The notes under the pieces: model-generated
Told to the model about the DNA's origin: nothing
Database searches by the model: none
Seen by the model: the letters and a program-made list of their open reading frames with translations, nothing else
Assembly: GCF_039545055.1 (NCBI RefSeq)
Contig: NZ_BAABRP010000001.1
Location: 487,501 to 551,500 of the forward strand
Origin: Deinococcus carri
Lineage (GTDB): Bacteria > Deinococcota > Deinococci > Deinococcales > Deinococcaceae
DNA length: 64,000 nt
Direction: 5' to 3'
Translations under genes and position numbers: made by a program
Part shown: one piece after another, positions 20,771-48,751 of the stretch
How the letters are laid out: every line of letters begins with the position of its first letter
Position numbering within the stretch: position 1 is the stretch's first letter

Positions 20771-20796
20771 GAGAGGAGACCGCTACATTCTTTCCG

Positions 20797-20828
20797 GCGC
20801 GCCGCCTGGGTTCGGGGGCGCGCTTTTT
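20797..20828 (+). terminator. Rho-independent terminator of the sugar operon
   Basis: GCGCGCCGCC (20797-20806) pairs with GGGGGCGCGC (20814-20823) apart from one mismatch, followed by TTTTT. Confidence 0.8.
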
Positions 20829-20843
20829 GCTGCCGTTGCAGGG

Positions 20844-20948
20844 TGACACGAATTCCGGTGGAGCAGGTATGCCCTCCCTGCGAAACCCGGCTGCAAGGAG
20901 CAGGAACAAGGACGGCTTCCGGAACGGCTGGGGCCGGAGTCCCTATGA
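20844..20948. repeat. SNR-like dispersed repeat, diverged copy
   Basis: About 105 bp from TGACACGAATTCCGG to CCGGAGTCCCTATGA; the ends are imperfect inverted repeats. It shares AACGGCTGGGGCCGGA near its end with the copy at 61203-61361. Confidence 0.7.
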
Positions 20949-21003
20949 TGTGGCATATCTGACGTCCCGGACTGGGCGGCGACAGTAGACTGCTCGGCAC
21001 CTC

Positions 21004-22170
<1,167 letters not shown>

Positions 22171-22200
22171 GGAAGGGGGAGGTAGACCAGGGGCCGCTGT

Positions 22201-22237
22201 ATCTGCTGCGTTAGCCCACCCGAAGGCGGGCTGCAGC
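22201..22237 (-). repeat. Degenerate terminal CRISPR repeat
   Basis: Bases 22213-22237 match the CRISPR repeat closely, while the 12 bases toward 22201 have decayed. A 36-nt spacer-like stretch separates it from the first full repeat at 22274. Decay at this end marks it as the leader-distal end. Confidence 0.75.
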
Positions 22238-22273
22238 CGAACCGAGTCGGCAGGACACCGCACCAAGACCGGT

Positions 22274-22673
22274 GTTTCAATCCTCAGCCCACCCAAAGGC
22301 AGGCTGCAACCCAGGCCCTCGTCGCCGGTCAGGCGGAAAGTGCGGTTTCAATCCTCAGCCCACCCGAAGGCGGGCTGCAACCCAGGCGCGGTTCTTGTCC
22401 TCCGCCTCGACGTCCTGTTTCAATCCTCAGCCCACCCGAAGGCGGGCTGCAACGCAAGCGGCCCATCTGTCAGGGGGATGACAGCAGAGGTCATGTTTCA
22501 ATCCTCAGCCCACCCGAAGGCGGGCTGCAACGGAGCATGTTCGGGTCGGCGTGCCAGCGGGCGTTTCAATCCTCAGCCCACCCGAAGGCGGGCTGCAACG
22601 AAACTGACGCCCGAGCGCCGCAATGCCAGGGCCGGTGTTTCAATCCTCAGCCCACCCGAAGGCGGGCTGCAAC
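22274..22673 (-). CRISPR. CRISPR array, six 37-bp repeats, no cas genes in view
   Basis: Repeats start at 22274, 22345, 22417, 22495, 22563 and 22637; spacers are 34, 35, 41, 31 and 37 nt. On the plus strand the repeat runs GTTTCAATCCTC...GGCTGCAAC. Read on the minus strand it starts GTTGCAGCCCGCC and ends GAGGATTGAAAC, very like type III-associated Thermus repeats, with ATTGAAAC as a likely crRNA handle. The inner part forms a stem with one A-C mismatch and a CGAA loop. The repeat at 22274 has two changes. Terminal decay at the low end and AT-rich sequence at the high end both suggest minus-strand transcription. Confidence 0.95.
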
Positions 22674-23362
<689 letters not shown>

Positions 23363-23365
23363 GGG

Positions 23366-23439
23366 ATGCAGAAAGCAGAAGGCGGAAGGCTGATGGCCGA
23401 GGAACTTTTTGCCTTCTGCCATCAGCCTTCCGCCCTCTG
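23366..23439. repeat. Inverted heptamer array, nuoA-nuoB gap
   Basis: Five left units (ATGCAGA, AAGCAGA, AGGCGGA, AGGCTGA, TGGCCGA) and four right units from 23411 (GCCTTCT, GCCATCA, GCCTTCC, GCCCTCT). Bases 23381-23397 pair exactly with 23418-23434 over 17 bp, loop 20 nt. Confidence 0.95.
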
Positions 23440-23480
23440 CAACAACTGGACTTGCAAAGCCGCGAAGCGGAGGCTTGCAC

Positions 23481-24017
<537 letters not shown>

Positions 24018-24028
24018 CGGGGACAGAG

Positions 24029-24658
24029 ATGCCGGAACAGATCGTCGTCACCACGGCGGCGGGGACGGGCCGGGACGCGACCGCGCTGATGGCCGAACTC
24101 GGCCTGACCGCGGAGGGCGGCACCGAACCCACCGCCGCCCTCCCCCCCGAGCGGCTGCGCGAGGTGGCGCTGGCCCTCAAGGAACGCGGCTTCATGCTGA
24201 TGGACACGGTGGGCGTGGATTACGGGGCCTACCCGGAGCGTCGGCCCGCCCGCTTCGCCGTCCTGCACAACGTCTACCACCCCGAGGACCACCGCCGCCT
24301 CTTCCTGCGGGTCTGGCTGGACGACGGGCAGCCGCTGGACAGCCTGTATCCCGTGTGGCGGGCGGCGAATTACCTGGAGCGCGAGGTGTACGACCTGCTG
24401 GGCGTGGAGTTCGTGGACCACCCCGACCTCCGCAAGATTCTGACGCCCGACGACCTCGAAGGCCACCCCCTGCGCAAGGATTTCCCCATCGGGGAGTCGC
24501 CCACGATGTTCCGCGAGGGCCGCTTTATCGACCCCGCCGCCTTCCGCGCAGGCCTCAGCGGCCAGAACGCGGGCCTGACCGGCTGGCGCGGCGAACTGCG
24601 CCGGGGCCAGGGCGAGGACCGCGTGCCGCCGGTGATGCCGGAAGGGGGGCCGAAGTGA
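24029..24658 (+). CDS. nuoC: NADH:quinone oxidoreductase subunit C
   Basis: The 30-kDa-type subunit of the hydrophilic arm, about 209 residues and not fused to NuoD. The signature [13 protein letters not shown] followed by [20 protein letters not shown] is typical. Start options are GTG 24005 and GTG 24014 (overlapping nuoB) or ATG 24029; I chose the ATG, which has GGGGA a few bases upstream. Confidence 0.95.
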   Translation: MPEQIVVTTAAGTGRDATALMAELGLTAEGGTEPTAALPPERLREVALALKERGFMLMDTVGVDYGAYPERRPARFAVLHNVYHPEDHRRLFLRVWLDDGQPLDSLYPVWRAANYLEREVYDLLGVEFVDHPDLRKILTPDDLEGHPLRKDFPIGESPTMFREGRFIDPAAFRAGLSGQNAGLTGWRGELRRGQGEDRVPPVMPEGGPK

Positions 24659-24670
24659 GAAGGACAGGAG

Positions 24671-24734
24671 GTGGGGCGCAGTGCGCGGTGCGCAGAAAGG
24701 TTCTTTCACCGCGTCCTGCGTCCCGCGTACCGCG
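24671..24734. repeat. Inverted heptamer array, nuoC-nuoD gap
   Basis: Left units GTGGGGC, GCAGTGC, GCGGTGC, GCAGAAA; right units from 24707 CACCGCG, TCCTGCG, TCCCGCG, TACCGCG. The GCGGTGCGC-type sequence resembles the arrays at 18643 and 35583. Confidence 0.88.
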
Positions 24735-24754
24735 CACCCCCCGGAGGTCCCCCC

Positions 24755-25962
<1,208 letters not shown>

Positions 25963-25966
<4 letters not shown>

Positions 25967-26427
25967 GCCATCTCAGTGTCACGGGTTCGGACGTGAGGCG
26001 TGATTTGCTTTCTGATCTCCTCTTGGGAGGCGTGCCTGGAGTGGTGCTCCTGTGCTACTCCGCCGCAGTCGTGAGCGGCAGCTTCGTGGTGTTGGGGCAA
26101 GCGCCGTTGAAGGGCTGGGGCTGGGCTGCGCTGATGTTCCTGGCCGGAACGCTGGGCATACTCGCCTGCCTTTCGCTCCTCGCCGTGCTGCTGCGGTTTG
26201 CTCAGGGGACCCAGGCATCGCTCAAGCCCCGAATGGCCGCCTCCTTGCGCTGGGGTTTGGTGATGGGCATGGTCCTGGCCGCTGCTGTGATCCTCCTGCT
26301 CGTGTTCGACCTCTTCCAAAGGGAAACGGGCGTGGACGGCACCACGGCGCTGATCTGCGCGTTGTTTCTCGCTCCCGCTGTGGTTGCGGCCAAGTACATC
26401 CGGGTACTTCAAAAGGTTGGAGGCTAG
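25963..26427 (+). CDS. Small membrane protein of unknown function inside the nuo operon
   Basis: A 154-residue protein with four clear membrane segments (about 20-43, 52-78, 91-113 and 122-142) and a basic C-terminus ([11 protein letters not shown]). It is not one of the 14 core subunits. It overlaps nuoD by 4 bp (GTG start within the stop) and is followed 2 bp later by nuoE, so it is translated as part of the operon. It could be an accessory or assembly protein, or an unrelated passenger; the sequence gives no family. Confidence 0.75.
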
Positions 26428-26429
26428 GC

Positions 26430-28380
<1,951 letters not shown>

Positions 28381-28381
<1 letters not shown>

Positions 28382-28469
28382 TGCAGATGGCAGAAAGCAG
28401 ATGGCAGATGGTGAAGGGAGCTGAAGCAAAGGCGTTCATGGCCTTCTGCCTTCTGCCTTCGGCCATCTG
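28381..28469. repeat. Inverted heptamer array, nuoF-nuoG gap
   Basis: Left units ATGCAGA, TGGCAGA, AAGCAGA, TGGCAGA; right units from 28441 GCCTTCT, GCCTTCT, GCCTTCG, GCCATCT. About 25 of 29 positions can pair, with a 29-nt loop. It begins at the last base of the nuoF stop codon. Confidence 0.92.
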
Positions 28470-28490
28470 CGCCCGCCCCAAGGAGCAACC

Positions 28491-30671
<2,181 letters not shown>

Positions 30672-30682
30672 TGGGGGAGCGG

Positions 30683-30760
30683 TCAGCTTTCAGCCGTCAG
30701 CCATCAGCCAGGGAACGGGCCTTCTGCCTTCTGCCTTCTGCCACCTGCCTTCTGCCCTCC
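30683..30760. repeat. Two-family heptamer array, nuoG-nuoH gap
   Basis: Four units TCAGCTT, TCAGCCG, TCAGCCA, TCAGCCA (30683-30710), then after 8 nt six units: GCCTTCT three times, GCCACCT, GCCTTCT, GCCCTCC (30719-30760). The two parts are in the same orientation and cannot form one long stem. nuoH starts 13 bp later. Confidence 0.93.
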
Positions 30761-30773
30761 GAAGGAGTCCCCC

Positions 30774-31940
<1,167 letters not shown>

Positions 31941-31982
31941 TGGGGCGCAGCGACGGTCTGGACACGCAGTTTTCATTCAGGG

Positions 31983-32068
31983 CAGCCAGCGACCAGCAGC
32001 CAGCTTCCAGCCAGCGTGGGCTTTGGCCTTTGTCTGCTGTCTGCTGGCGGCTGGAAGCTGGCGGCTCC
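31983..32068. repeat. Inverted heptamer array, nuoH-nuoI gap
   Basis: Left units CAGCCAG, CGACCAG, CAGCCAG, CTTCCAG; right units from 32034 CTGCTGT, CTGCTGG, CGGCTGG, AAGCTGG, CGGCTCC. Bases 31999-32012 pair perfectly with 32049-32062 (14 bp). The unit (NNNCCAG) differs from the other sites but the period is again 7. Confidence 0.9.
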
Positions 32069-32081
32069 CCCGGAGGTTCAC

Positions 32082-32621
<540 letters not shown>

Positions 32622-32624
32622 AGA

Positions 32625-32720
32625 GGCAGATGGCAGAAGGCCGATGGCAGAGGGCACCCCGCGCACCGCGCACCGCGTCCCGCCTCCCACAACCCACAAC
32701 CCACAGCCCACAACCCACAC
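32625..32720. repeat. Composite of three heptamer families, nuoI-nuoJ gap
   Basis: Ninety-six bases of nearly unbroken period 7 in three styles: GGCAGAT, GGCAGAA, GGCCGAT, GGCAGAG, GGCACCC (32625-32659); CGCGCAC, CGCGCAC, CGCGTCC (32660-32680); then CCCACAA, CCCACAA, CCCACAG, CCCACAA, CCCACAC (32686-32720). It starts 3 bp after the nuoI stop and ends 19 bp before nuoJ. Confidence 0.95.
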
Positions 32721-32739
32721 CCACCCTACGGGTGCGCCC

Positions 32740-33640
<901 letters not shown>

Positions 33641-33642
33641 GC

Positions 33643-35577
<1,935 letters not shown>

Positions 35578-35582
35578 GGGGG

Positions 35583-35610
35583 GCGCGGTACGCGGGACGC
35601 GGTGCGCGGG
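35583..35610. repeat. Four-unit heptamer array, nuoL-nuoM gap
   Basis: GCGCGGT, ACGCGGG, ACGCGGT, GCGCGGG in tandem, 5 bp after the nuoL stop. Further on, 35638-35661 holds three units of period 8 (TGGACCGT, TTGACCGT, CAGACCGT), the only clear octamer in the set. Confidence 0.85.
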
Positions 35611-35683
35611 ATGACGCCCCGGCTCTGCGCTCTTCTCTGGACCGTTTGACCGTCAGACCGTTCGACCTGCCCGGAGGGCACGC

Positions 35684-38557
<2,874 letters not shown>

Positions 38558-38567
38558 GGGGGAAGCT

Positions 38568-38635
38568 CTCAGCCCTCAGCCCTCAGCCGTCAGCGAGATG
38601 CTGGCGGCTCCTTTTCGTCTTGCTGAAAGCTGATG
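38568..38635. repeat. Heptamer array after nuoN
   Basis: CTCAGCC three times and GTCAGCG (38568-38595), then GCTGGCG, and GCTGAAA, GCTGATG (38622-38635) in the reverse sense. It lies between the convergent ends of nuoN and the CHASE2-GGDEF gene; the inverted halves could act as a bidirectional terminator. Confidence 0.88.
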
Positions 38636-38644
38636 GCTCCCCCC

Positions 38645-40102
38645 CTAGCCCCCTTGTTCCTGCTGGTACTTCCGGCGGTACCGGCTGCGGCTGGCGGCCT
38701 CGACCAGTTCGGTGGGGGTGCGGACCTCGGGGCTGGTGGCCGCGCCGCCGACGCTGGCGCGCAGGGGCAGGTCGCGGTAGCTGAAGTCTTCCAGGGTCTG
38801 CTGCACGCCCTCGGTCAGCGCGTCGAGGTCGCGGGGGCCGGTGTTGTCCAGCAGGACGGCGAACTCGTCGGGTCCCCAGCGGAAGACCATGTCGCCCCGG
38901 CGCTTGTGGAGCTGGAGACGGGCGGCCAGCGCGCGCAGCACCTCGTCCCCGGCGGCGCGGCCATAGGTTTCGTTCACCCGGCGAAAACCGCTGAGGTCCA
39001 CCAGCAGCAGGCCGATGGGGCGGCCCTCGCGGCCCGGCCAGCGGTGTTCGACGGCGCGGGTAAAGGCCAGGCGGTTGCCGAAGCCGGTCAGGGGATCGCG
39101 GGTGCCCAGGTTGCGCAGGGTCCACCAGCGTTCCAGGGCCACCAGCGCGGTGCTCAGTATCGCGGCCAGCGAGACGGTCATGCCCGGAAACATCACGTTG
39201 ACCAGCCACAGTGGCACCGCGAGGGCCAGCGCCGCGAGCGCAATCACGAAGCCCCACAGCCCGCGCACCAGCACCGCCAGCACCGCGACCGTCACGCACA
39301 GCAGCAGCGTGAGCCACAGCGGCAGCCGCAGCAGCGGCGGGGCTAGCAGGGTGGAGACGGCGCGGGCGTGCAGCAAAACAGCGGGCGTGGCCTCACCCGC
39401 CGCGTCACGCCGGGGGGGCTGGGGCAGGCTCTCGGCGGTCAGGCCGATCAGCACGACCCGTCCCTGGAGGTCCCCGAAGCGCACGTTGCCGTTCACCACG
39501 TCCCGGAAGGGAATCACCGACAGGTGGGCCGGGTCACTGCGAAAGAGGCGCAGCAGGCGCGGCGTGGTGTCCAGCGGAACGGGCTGCCCCGCACTCACCG
39601 CGAGCTGCCGCGCGAAGCTGGGCCGCAGCCTGCCCCCCTCCGGGTAGGCGGTCTGGAAGGTGCGTACCGTGCCGCCCGGTCCGGCATCGAGCGTGCTGAC
39701 GCCCAGCGGCGCGCGCCAGCCCGCCGGCAGGCTCGGCCGCTCGCCGGGCCGGACGGCCAGCACCACGTTGGGCTGCGAGAAGACCTCCGCCAGCCCCGCC
39801 TCGTTCTGGGCCAGGTCACCCAGGCGCAGGTCCAGGCCGATGGTCTGCACCCCGGCCTCGTCCAGGGTCCGCAGGGCCTGGCTGTACAGGTCGCGCGGCC
39901 ACCCGCTCAGCCGGCCGTAGTCGCGCAGCGAGGCGTCGTCGATGCCGACCACCACCACCCGTGGGTCGGGCGGGCTGGGCAGGGCGCGGTTGAGGGTGTC
40001 CCACAACCGGCCGTTGTCCGGCAGCAGCAGTGCCAGCCCCACCGCGAGCAGCGCCGCCGCCGGAACCGTGTAGCGCGTGAGCCGCTCAGGGGAGGACCGC
40101 AT
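38645..40102 (-). CDS. CHASE2 sensor with degenerate GGDEF domain
   Basis: A 485-residue inner-membrane protein: N-terminal helix (12-28), extracytoplasmic CHASE2 domain (about 45-255, with VVVVGIDDASLRDYG), three helices (258-325) and a GGDEF domain (335-480). The active-site loop reads GPDEF (410-414) instead of GGDEF, while RRGD (401-404), the RxxD inhibitory site, is intact at the right spacing. It may bind c-di-GMP instead of making it. It overlaps the FecR-type gene by 17 bp, a common CHASE2 partner. Confidence 0.85.
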   Translation of the reverse strand: MRSSPERLTRYTVPAAALLAVGLALLLPDNGRLWDTLNRALPSPPDPRVVVVGIDDASLRDYGRLSGWPRDLYSQALRTLDEAGVQTIGLDLRLGDLAQNEAGLAEVFSQPNVVLAVRPGERPSLPAGWRAPLGVSTLDAGPGGTVRTFQTAYPEGGRLRPSFARQLAVSAGQPVPLDTTPRLLRLFRSDPAHLSVIPFRDVVNGNVRFGDLQGRVVLIGLTAESLPQPPRRDAAGEATPAVLLHARAVSTLLAPPLLRLPLWLTLLLCVTVAVLAVLVRGLWGFVIALAALALAVPLWLVNVMFPGMTVSLAAILSTALVALERWWTLRNLGTRDPLTGFGNRLAFTRAVEHRWPGREGRPIGLLLVDLSGFRRVNETYGRAAGDEVLRALAARLQLHKRRGDMVFRWGPDEFAVLLDNTGPRDLDALTEGVQQTLEDFSYRDLPLRASVGGAATSPEVRTPTELVEAASRSRYRRKYQQEQGG

Positions 40103-41630
40103 GGGCCTCGTTTCCCGCGGCGTCCCGCACCGTCAGGCGCACGGGCGTGCCGGGAGCGGGGGCGGGCAGGGGAAACTGGAAGGTGCCGCTGCCCCCCGTC
40201 AGCGCCACGGTGCGGCTGAAGCTCTCGCCGCCCAGGTCCACGGTCACGCCGACGGAAGCCCGGTCCGTCCCGGCCTCCTCGTCCCGCACGGTCCCGCTGA
40301 CGGTCAGCAGGCTCCCGGCCTGTTCGGCCCCCAGGTCCGACAGCACGGGTGGCGTGCGGTCCAGCGTCACCCGCAGCGTCCGCGTGCGCACCTGGCCGCG
40401 CCACTCGGCCCGCACCACGACGGTGTGGGGACCCTCGGTCAGTCCGGGGGCCGTGTCCAGCCGGAAGCGTCCGCCCCCCAGGGAGGTCAGCGGGAAGCTG
40501 CGCCGTCCCATCTGGGCCGTCACGCGGGCGGCGGGCAGGCTGACCGCGCTCAGGGTCAGGTCGCGCAGGGGGAGCGTCACCGGGTCCACCACCAGGGTGA
40601 GGGGCTGCGCGCGCTCGGCGTCGAGAGCCGGGTTGGAAGGGCCGGGCGTGCCGGCCAGCACGGCTCCCGCCGTCCCCGTCTGCCCGCCGAAGACCCGCAC
40701 CAGCCGCCCCGCCTCCACCTGGAACACGCTGCCCCGCGCGGCCGTGCTGCCGATGGCGGGGCTGGCCGGGGCCGCCTGGGTGCTGGACACCACGTTCCAG
40801 GCGCTGCCGCGCGTGAGTTGCAGGGTGGTTTCCGGGCCGCGGGCGGTGCGTTCGTTGCCGCGCACGGTCAGCTCGCTCTGGGCCTGGAGCCGCAGATACC
40901 CGCCGCCGGAAAAGCCGACCTCCGCCCAGGCCCCGCCCCCGGTGGTCAGCCGCTCGCCGGTTTGCAGCACCTCGCCCACCCCGGCGATCTTGCGGGTTCC
41001 CCCGCTGGCGACATACACCGGGCCGCGCGTGGCCTGCACCGTCGCACTGCCCGGCCCGGTAAACGCTGCGGCGTACCACGGGTCCGTCTCGGCAAAGGGC
41101 GTGACCTGCCCGGTTTTCAGCGCCACCTGCTGCCCGGCCCCCAGCCGCACGACCCGCGATCCCAGCGCGAGGCGGGCGCTGCCCCCTAGCAGGGCCACCC
41201 GCCGCGTCCCGTCCGCCAGGTCCACCCGCGCCTGCGCCCCCCGCTCCAGCACCAGGTGGTTGCCCAGGACATGCACCCCGACCGGCCCTCCCAGCAGAAA
41301 CTGGCCGCCCCGCAGGTCCGCCTCGCCCTGGCTGACCCGCAGTTGCGATCCGGGGCCGACCAGCAGGGTTCCCGACCGGCCCCCCGCCGTACTCGCCAGC
41401 CACGCGCGTCCCCCCGGCGTCCCGCTGGCCGTGCGCAGGCCCAGCCGGACCGGCGTGCTGCCACTCACCGCCCGCCACGTGCCGCTGCTGTCCTGCACCT
41501 CCACCCGGCCCAGAGCCTGCTGCACGGTGAGCGGTGCGCCCTGTGCCCCGGCCAGCAGGCCCGAACCCAGCAGCAGGGCCGCGAGAGCCGGACGCAGGGG
41601 GAGCGCGGGGAAGCGGGCGTCGGCTCTCAT
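40086..41630 (-). CDS. Exported FecR-domain protein with Ig-like C-terminus
   Basis: A 514-residue protein with a signal peptide (about 1-31). Residues 32-190 and 205-330 are FecR-like beta repeats (GSQLRVSQGEADLRGGQFLL, TRGSAWNVVSS), and the rest forms Ig-like or Big-type strands (TPPVLSDLGAEQAGSLLTVSGTV, PVRLTVRDAAGNEAHAVLP). It probably sits outside the membrane and signals to, or scaffolds, the CHASE2 protein encoded right after it. No lipobox is seen. ATG 41630. Confidence 0.82.
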   Translation of the reverse strand: MRADARFPALPLRPALAALLLGSGLLAGAQGAPLTVQQALGRVEVQDSSGTWRAVSGSTPVRLGLRTASGTPGGRAWLASTAGGRSGTLLVGPGSQLRVSQGEADLRGGQFLLGGPVGVHVLGNHLVLERGAQARVDLADGTRRVALLGGSARLALGSRVVRLGAGQQVALKTGQVTPFAETDPWYAAAFTGPGSATVQATRGPVYVASGGTRKIAGVGEVLQTGERLTTGGGAWAEVGFSGGGYLRLQAQSELTVRGNERTARGPETTLQLTRGSAWNVVSSTQAAPASPAIGSTAARGSVFQVEAGRLVRVFGGQTGTAGAVLAGTPGPSNPALDAERAQPLTLVVDPVTLPLRDLTLSAVSLPAARVTAQMGRRSFPLTSLGGGRFRLDTAPGLTEGPHTVVVRAEWRGQVRTRTLRVTLDRTPPVLSDLGAEQAGSLLTVSGTVRDEEAGTDRASVGVTVDLGGESFSRTVALTGGSGTFQFPLPAPAPGTPVRLTVRDAAGNEAHAVLP

Positions 41631-41685
41631 CCCCCCCAGTCTACAAAATGAGCTGGCCCTGTCGTGGGAGAAGGCGGGCAGAACG

Positions 41686-41691
41686 TATACT
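41686..41691 (+). promoter_or_regulatory. -10 element of the ABC-F gene
   Basis: TATACT ends 7 nt before the GTG at 41699 with no ribosome site between, so the mRNA is probably leaderless. Confidence 0.55.
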
Positions 41692-41698
41692 GCGGGGC

Positions 41699-43579
<1,881 letters not shown>

Positions 43580-43613
43580 GCGGGGGGTCAGCGCGTCCCG
43601 GCTATCCTGAGGA

Positions 43614-44192
43614 ATGCGTCCCCTCATGAGCGTGCTGGCCGGGCTGCTGGCTGCGGTACCCACCCAGGCGCAGGCGAACTCTTACCTCGCCCCCCGGCCG
43701 CTGCTGGTCGGGTCGGACTATGGCTCCTACGGGTTCAAGCTGCTGCCGCGCGGTGTGGACGAGAGCCGGGCCTCGGCGCGGGAAAGCTGGGGCGAACTTG
43801 TGCAGCTTCAGCCGGATGGTACCCTCAAGACCCTCTGGAAACGGCGGCTGGTCAATACCCCCGCCCGCGTGTACCTCAGCCCCCGCGGGCAGGTGGTCAC
43901 CCTGGACAACCACGCTGGCTATGGCCGCCCCCGTCACGCCGTGGTGATCTACGACCTTCAGGGGCGGGTCACGGCGGACCTGAACTTCGCGGAGGTGGTG
44001 CCGAACGCTGCCGACTGCCGCGCCTGTGGCTCCATGGACGGCCCTTTCCTGAGCTGGGGTTATCAGCCCAAATGGGTCTTCTACGGGAACGACGTGCATC
44101 TGGCCCTGCGGGACGATAGGGGACAGGGACCGACCATCAACCTCGTCACCGGGAAACTCAAGACGCTCTGGAACGGCGGGCCTCGTCCCTGA
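43614..44192 (+). CDS. Exported hypothetical protein
   Basis: A 192-residue protein with a signal peptide (MRPLMSVLAGLLAAVPTQAQA) and a mature part of repeated short strands (VQLQPDGTLKTLWKRRL, ARVYLSPRGQVVTLDNHAG, INLVTGKLKTLWNGG), as in a partial beta propeller. One CRAC pair may form a disulfide. No family recognised. TATCCT lies 5 nt before ATG 43614. The downstream MITE-like element begins at the stop codon (TGAGGG). Confidence 0.65.
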   Translation: MRPLMSVLAGLLAAVPTQAQANSYLAPRPLLVGSDYGSYGFKLLPRGVDESRASARESWGELVQLQPDGTLKTLWKRRLVNTPARVYLSPRGQVVTLDNHAGYGRPRHAVVIYDLQGRVTADLNFAEVVPNAADCRACGSMDGPFLSWGYQPKWVFYGNDVHLALRDDRGQGPTINLVTGKLKTLWNGGPRP

Positions 44193-44365
44193 GGGTGTGT
44201 TTTAAAAGGGTCCCCATTACAGGCGGAGTGCGTTGGGAGGGCCTGCCCGTTCCCCCCTCTCCTGCGGAGTTGTACCAGTCCCAGCCTCCCCCACAAGGAA
44301 GAGCAAAAAGCTCGTGTTCTACGGCGAAATGAGGGCATCCGCCAAACTTTTAAAACAGGCTCTGA
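44190..44365 (-). mobile_element. MITE-like element B, copy 2 (inverted)
   Basis: About 176 bp, reverse complement of 11926-12102 with a few differences. Its left end TGAGGGTGTGTTTTAAAAGG includes the stop codon of the upstream gene. An 11-bp direct repeat, CTGAGGGTGTG, occurs at 44189-44199 and 44362-44372 and may be a target duplication. Confidence 0.78.
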
Positions 44366-44380
44366 GGGTGTGAAAGAGCC

Positions 44381-45727
<1,347 letters not shown>

Positions 45728-45731
45728 GGTT

Positions 45732-46394
<663 letters not shown>

Positions 46395-46489
46395 GGGGAA
46401 CCTCGCCCCGATTGTCGTCGCCCCTGCCGGACGCTGCCAGCCGGATGCGCTTCATGGCCTGTTGGCGGGGCGCTCATGCCCTGCTCTAT

Positions 46490-47157
46490 TCAGGTTAAGG
46501 TCGCGGCCCGGACCACGAACGGCGCATCCAGGTCGCCCTGGTCCACCACCACGCCCGCGTGTTCCCACGGCTGCGCCTCGCGGAAGTACAGGCGATTCCC
46601 CTCCACGTAGCGGCGGTTGGACTCTGCACGCGGGTCGGGGGAACCGTAGCCCGGCCCCCGCGCCGCCCCACGGGGCACGGAAATCTCGAAGTCCACCTGC
46701 AGGAAAATGGAGTCGTCCCACACGTCCCGCAGTTCCGGGCGGTGCAGAAACAGCCCGTCGAGAAGCAGGAGGCTGCCTTCTGCGGCGGTCTGCTCCGGGG
46801 TCTCCAGCGGGGCGTCGGCGGTGTGGTCGAAGATGGCCGTCCGGTAGCGCCGCGAGCCACCCGGCCCCAGCGGGTCCAGCAGCGCCGCCCGCAGGCCCGG
46901 ATAATCGTAGGAATCGCGGTAGAAGCCTTCCGGCGAGGTGCGGCCCCGCCGGTAGCGCACGGCTCGGGGCGCATGAAAGCCGTCCACGGACGCGCGGATG
47001 ACCGTCCGCCCCCGCGCCCACAGCACCTCCGCGAGTTCGTCGGCAAAGGTCGTCTTGCCTGCGCCGTCCACACCGTCGACGGCCACGCGCAGCATCGGGC
47101 GGGCAGGTTGGGCCTCCAGCCGGTCGGCGAGGGCGTGCAGCAGGGCGGCCCGGCGGT

Positions 47158-47161
<4 letters not shown>
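46490..47161 (-). CDS. Uridine kinase-like P-loop kinase
   Basis: A 223-residue P-loop protein with GVDGAGKTT at about 30-38, then ASVDGFHAPRAVRYRRG and FYRDSYDYPGLRAALLDPL, the substrate-side motifs of uridine-kinase-like proteins. LLLDGLFLHRPEL is the second nucleotide-side strand. It could phosphorylate a nucleoside, but such homologs also act on other substrates. Its ATG overlaps the TelA-family stop by 4 bp. Confidence 0.85.
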
Positions 47162-48393
<1,232 letters not shown>

Positions 48394-48433
48394 GTCCCAC
48401 AGTACGCGCCGCGTGGGTGAGAGGTTGCACGCT

Positions 48434-48692
48434 AGGGCGGCGCTCAGAAAGGTTCGGCAACCTTTCTGAGCCGAACGGAGTGATACGGATTCCGTCCAAT
48501 TCCTGAACAGTCGGGAGGGCACCGCCTGTTCATCCATCTCCCGAAATCCGCCCTTGTTCCTTCTCCCTCTGGTCGGATTTCCGGGTGTTTTCAACACCCT
48601 TCAATCGGAATCAGTATGAGAAACCGTGATGAGGGTGGCGCGCAGTGGAGTGGCCGCCCAGGACTCGCGGCAACGGAACGGAGCGCCGCCCT
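48434..48692. mobile_element. MITE-like element C interrupted by an SNR-like repeat
   Basis: Perfect 12-bp terminal inverted repeats, AGGGCGGCGCTC (48434-48445) and GAGCGCCGCCCT (48681-48692). Near the left end a 10-bp perfect stem (48445-48454 with 48459-48468) has a CGGC loop. The SNR-like repeat at 48481-48619 lies inside. No coding capacity. Confidence 0.75.
48481..48619 (-). repeat. Dispersed repeat, SNR-like copy 2
   Basis: From TGATACGGATTCCG to GGAATCAGTATGA; reverse complement of 11792-11926, nearly identical over its length. Confidence 0.82.
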
Positions 48693-48751
48693 GGGACCAC
48701 AAAAGCGCCCCCTCACCGCCGGACAGAGGAGGGCCTGTCTGCCGCCGGGGG

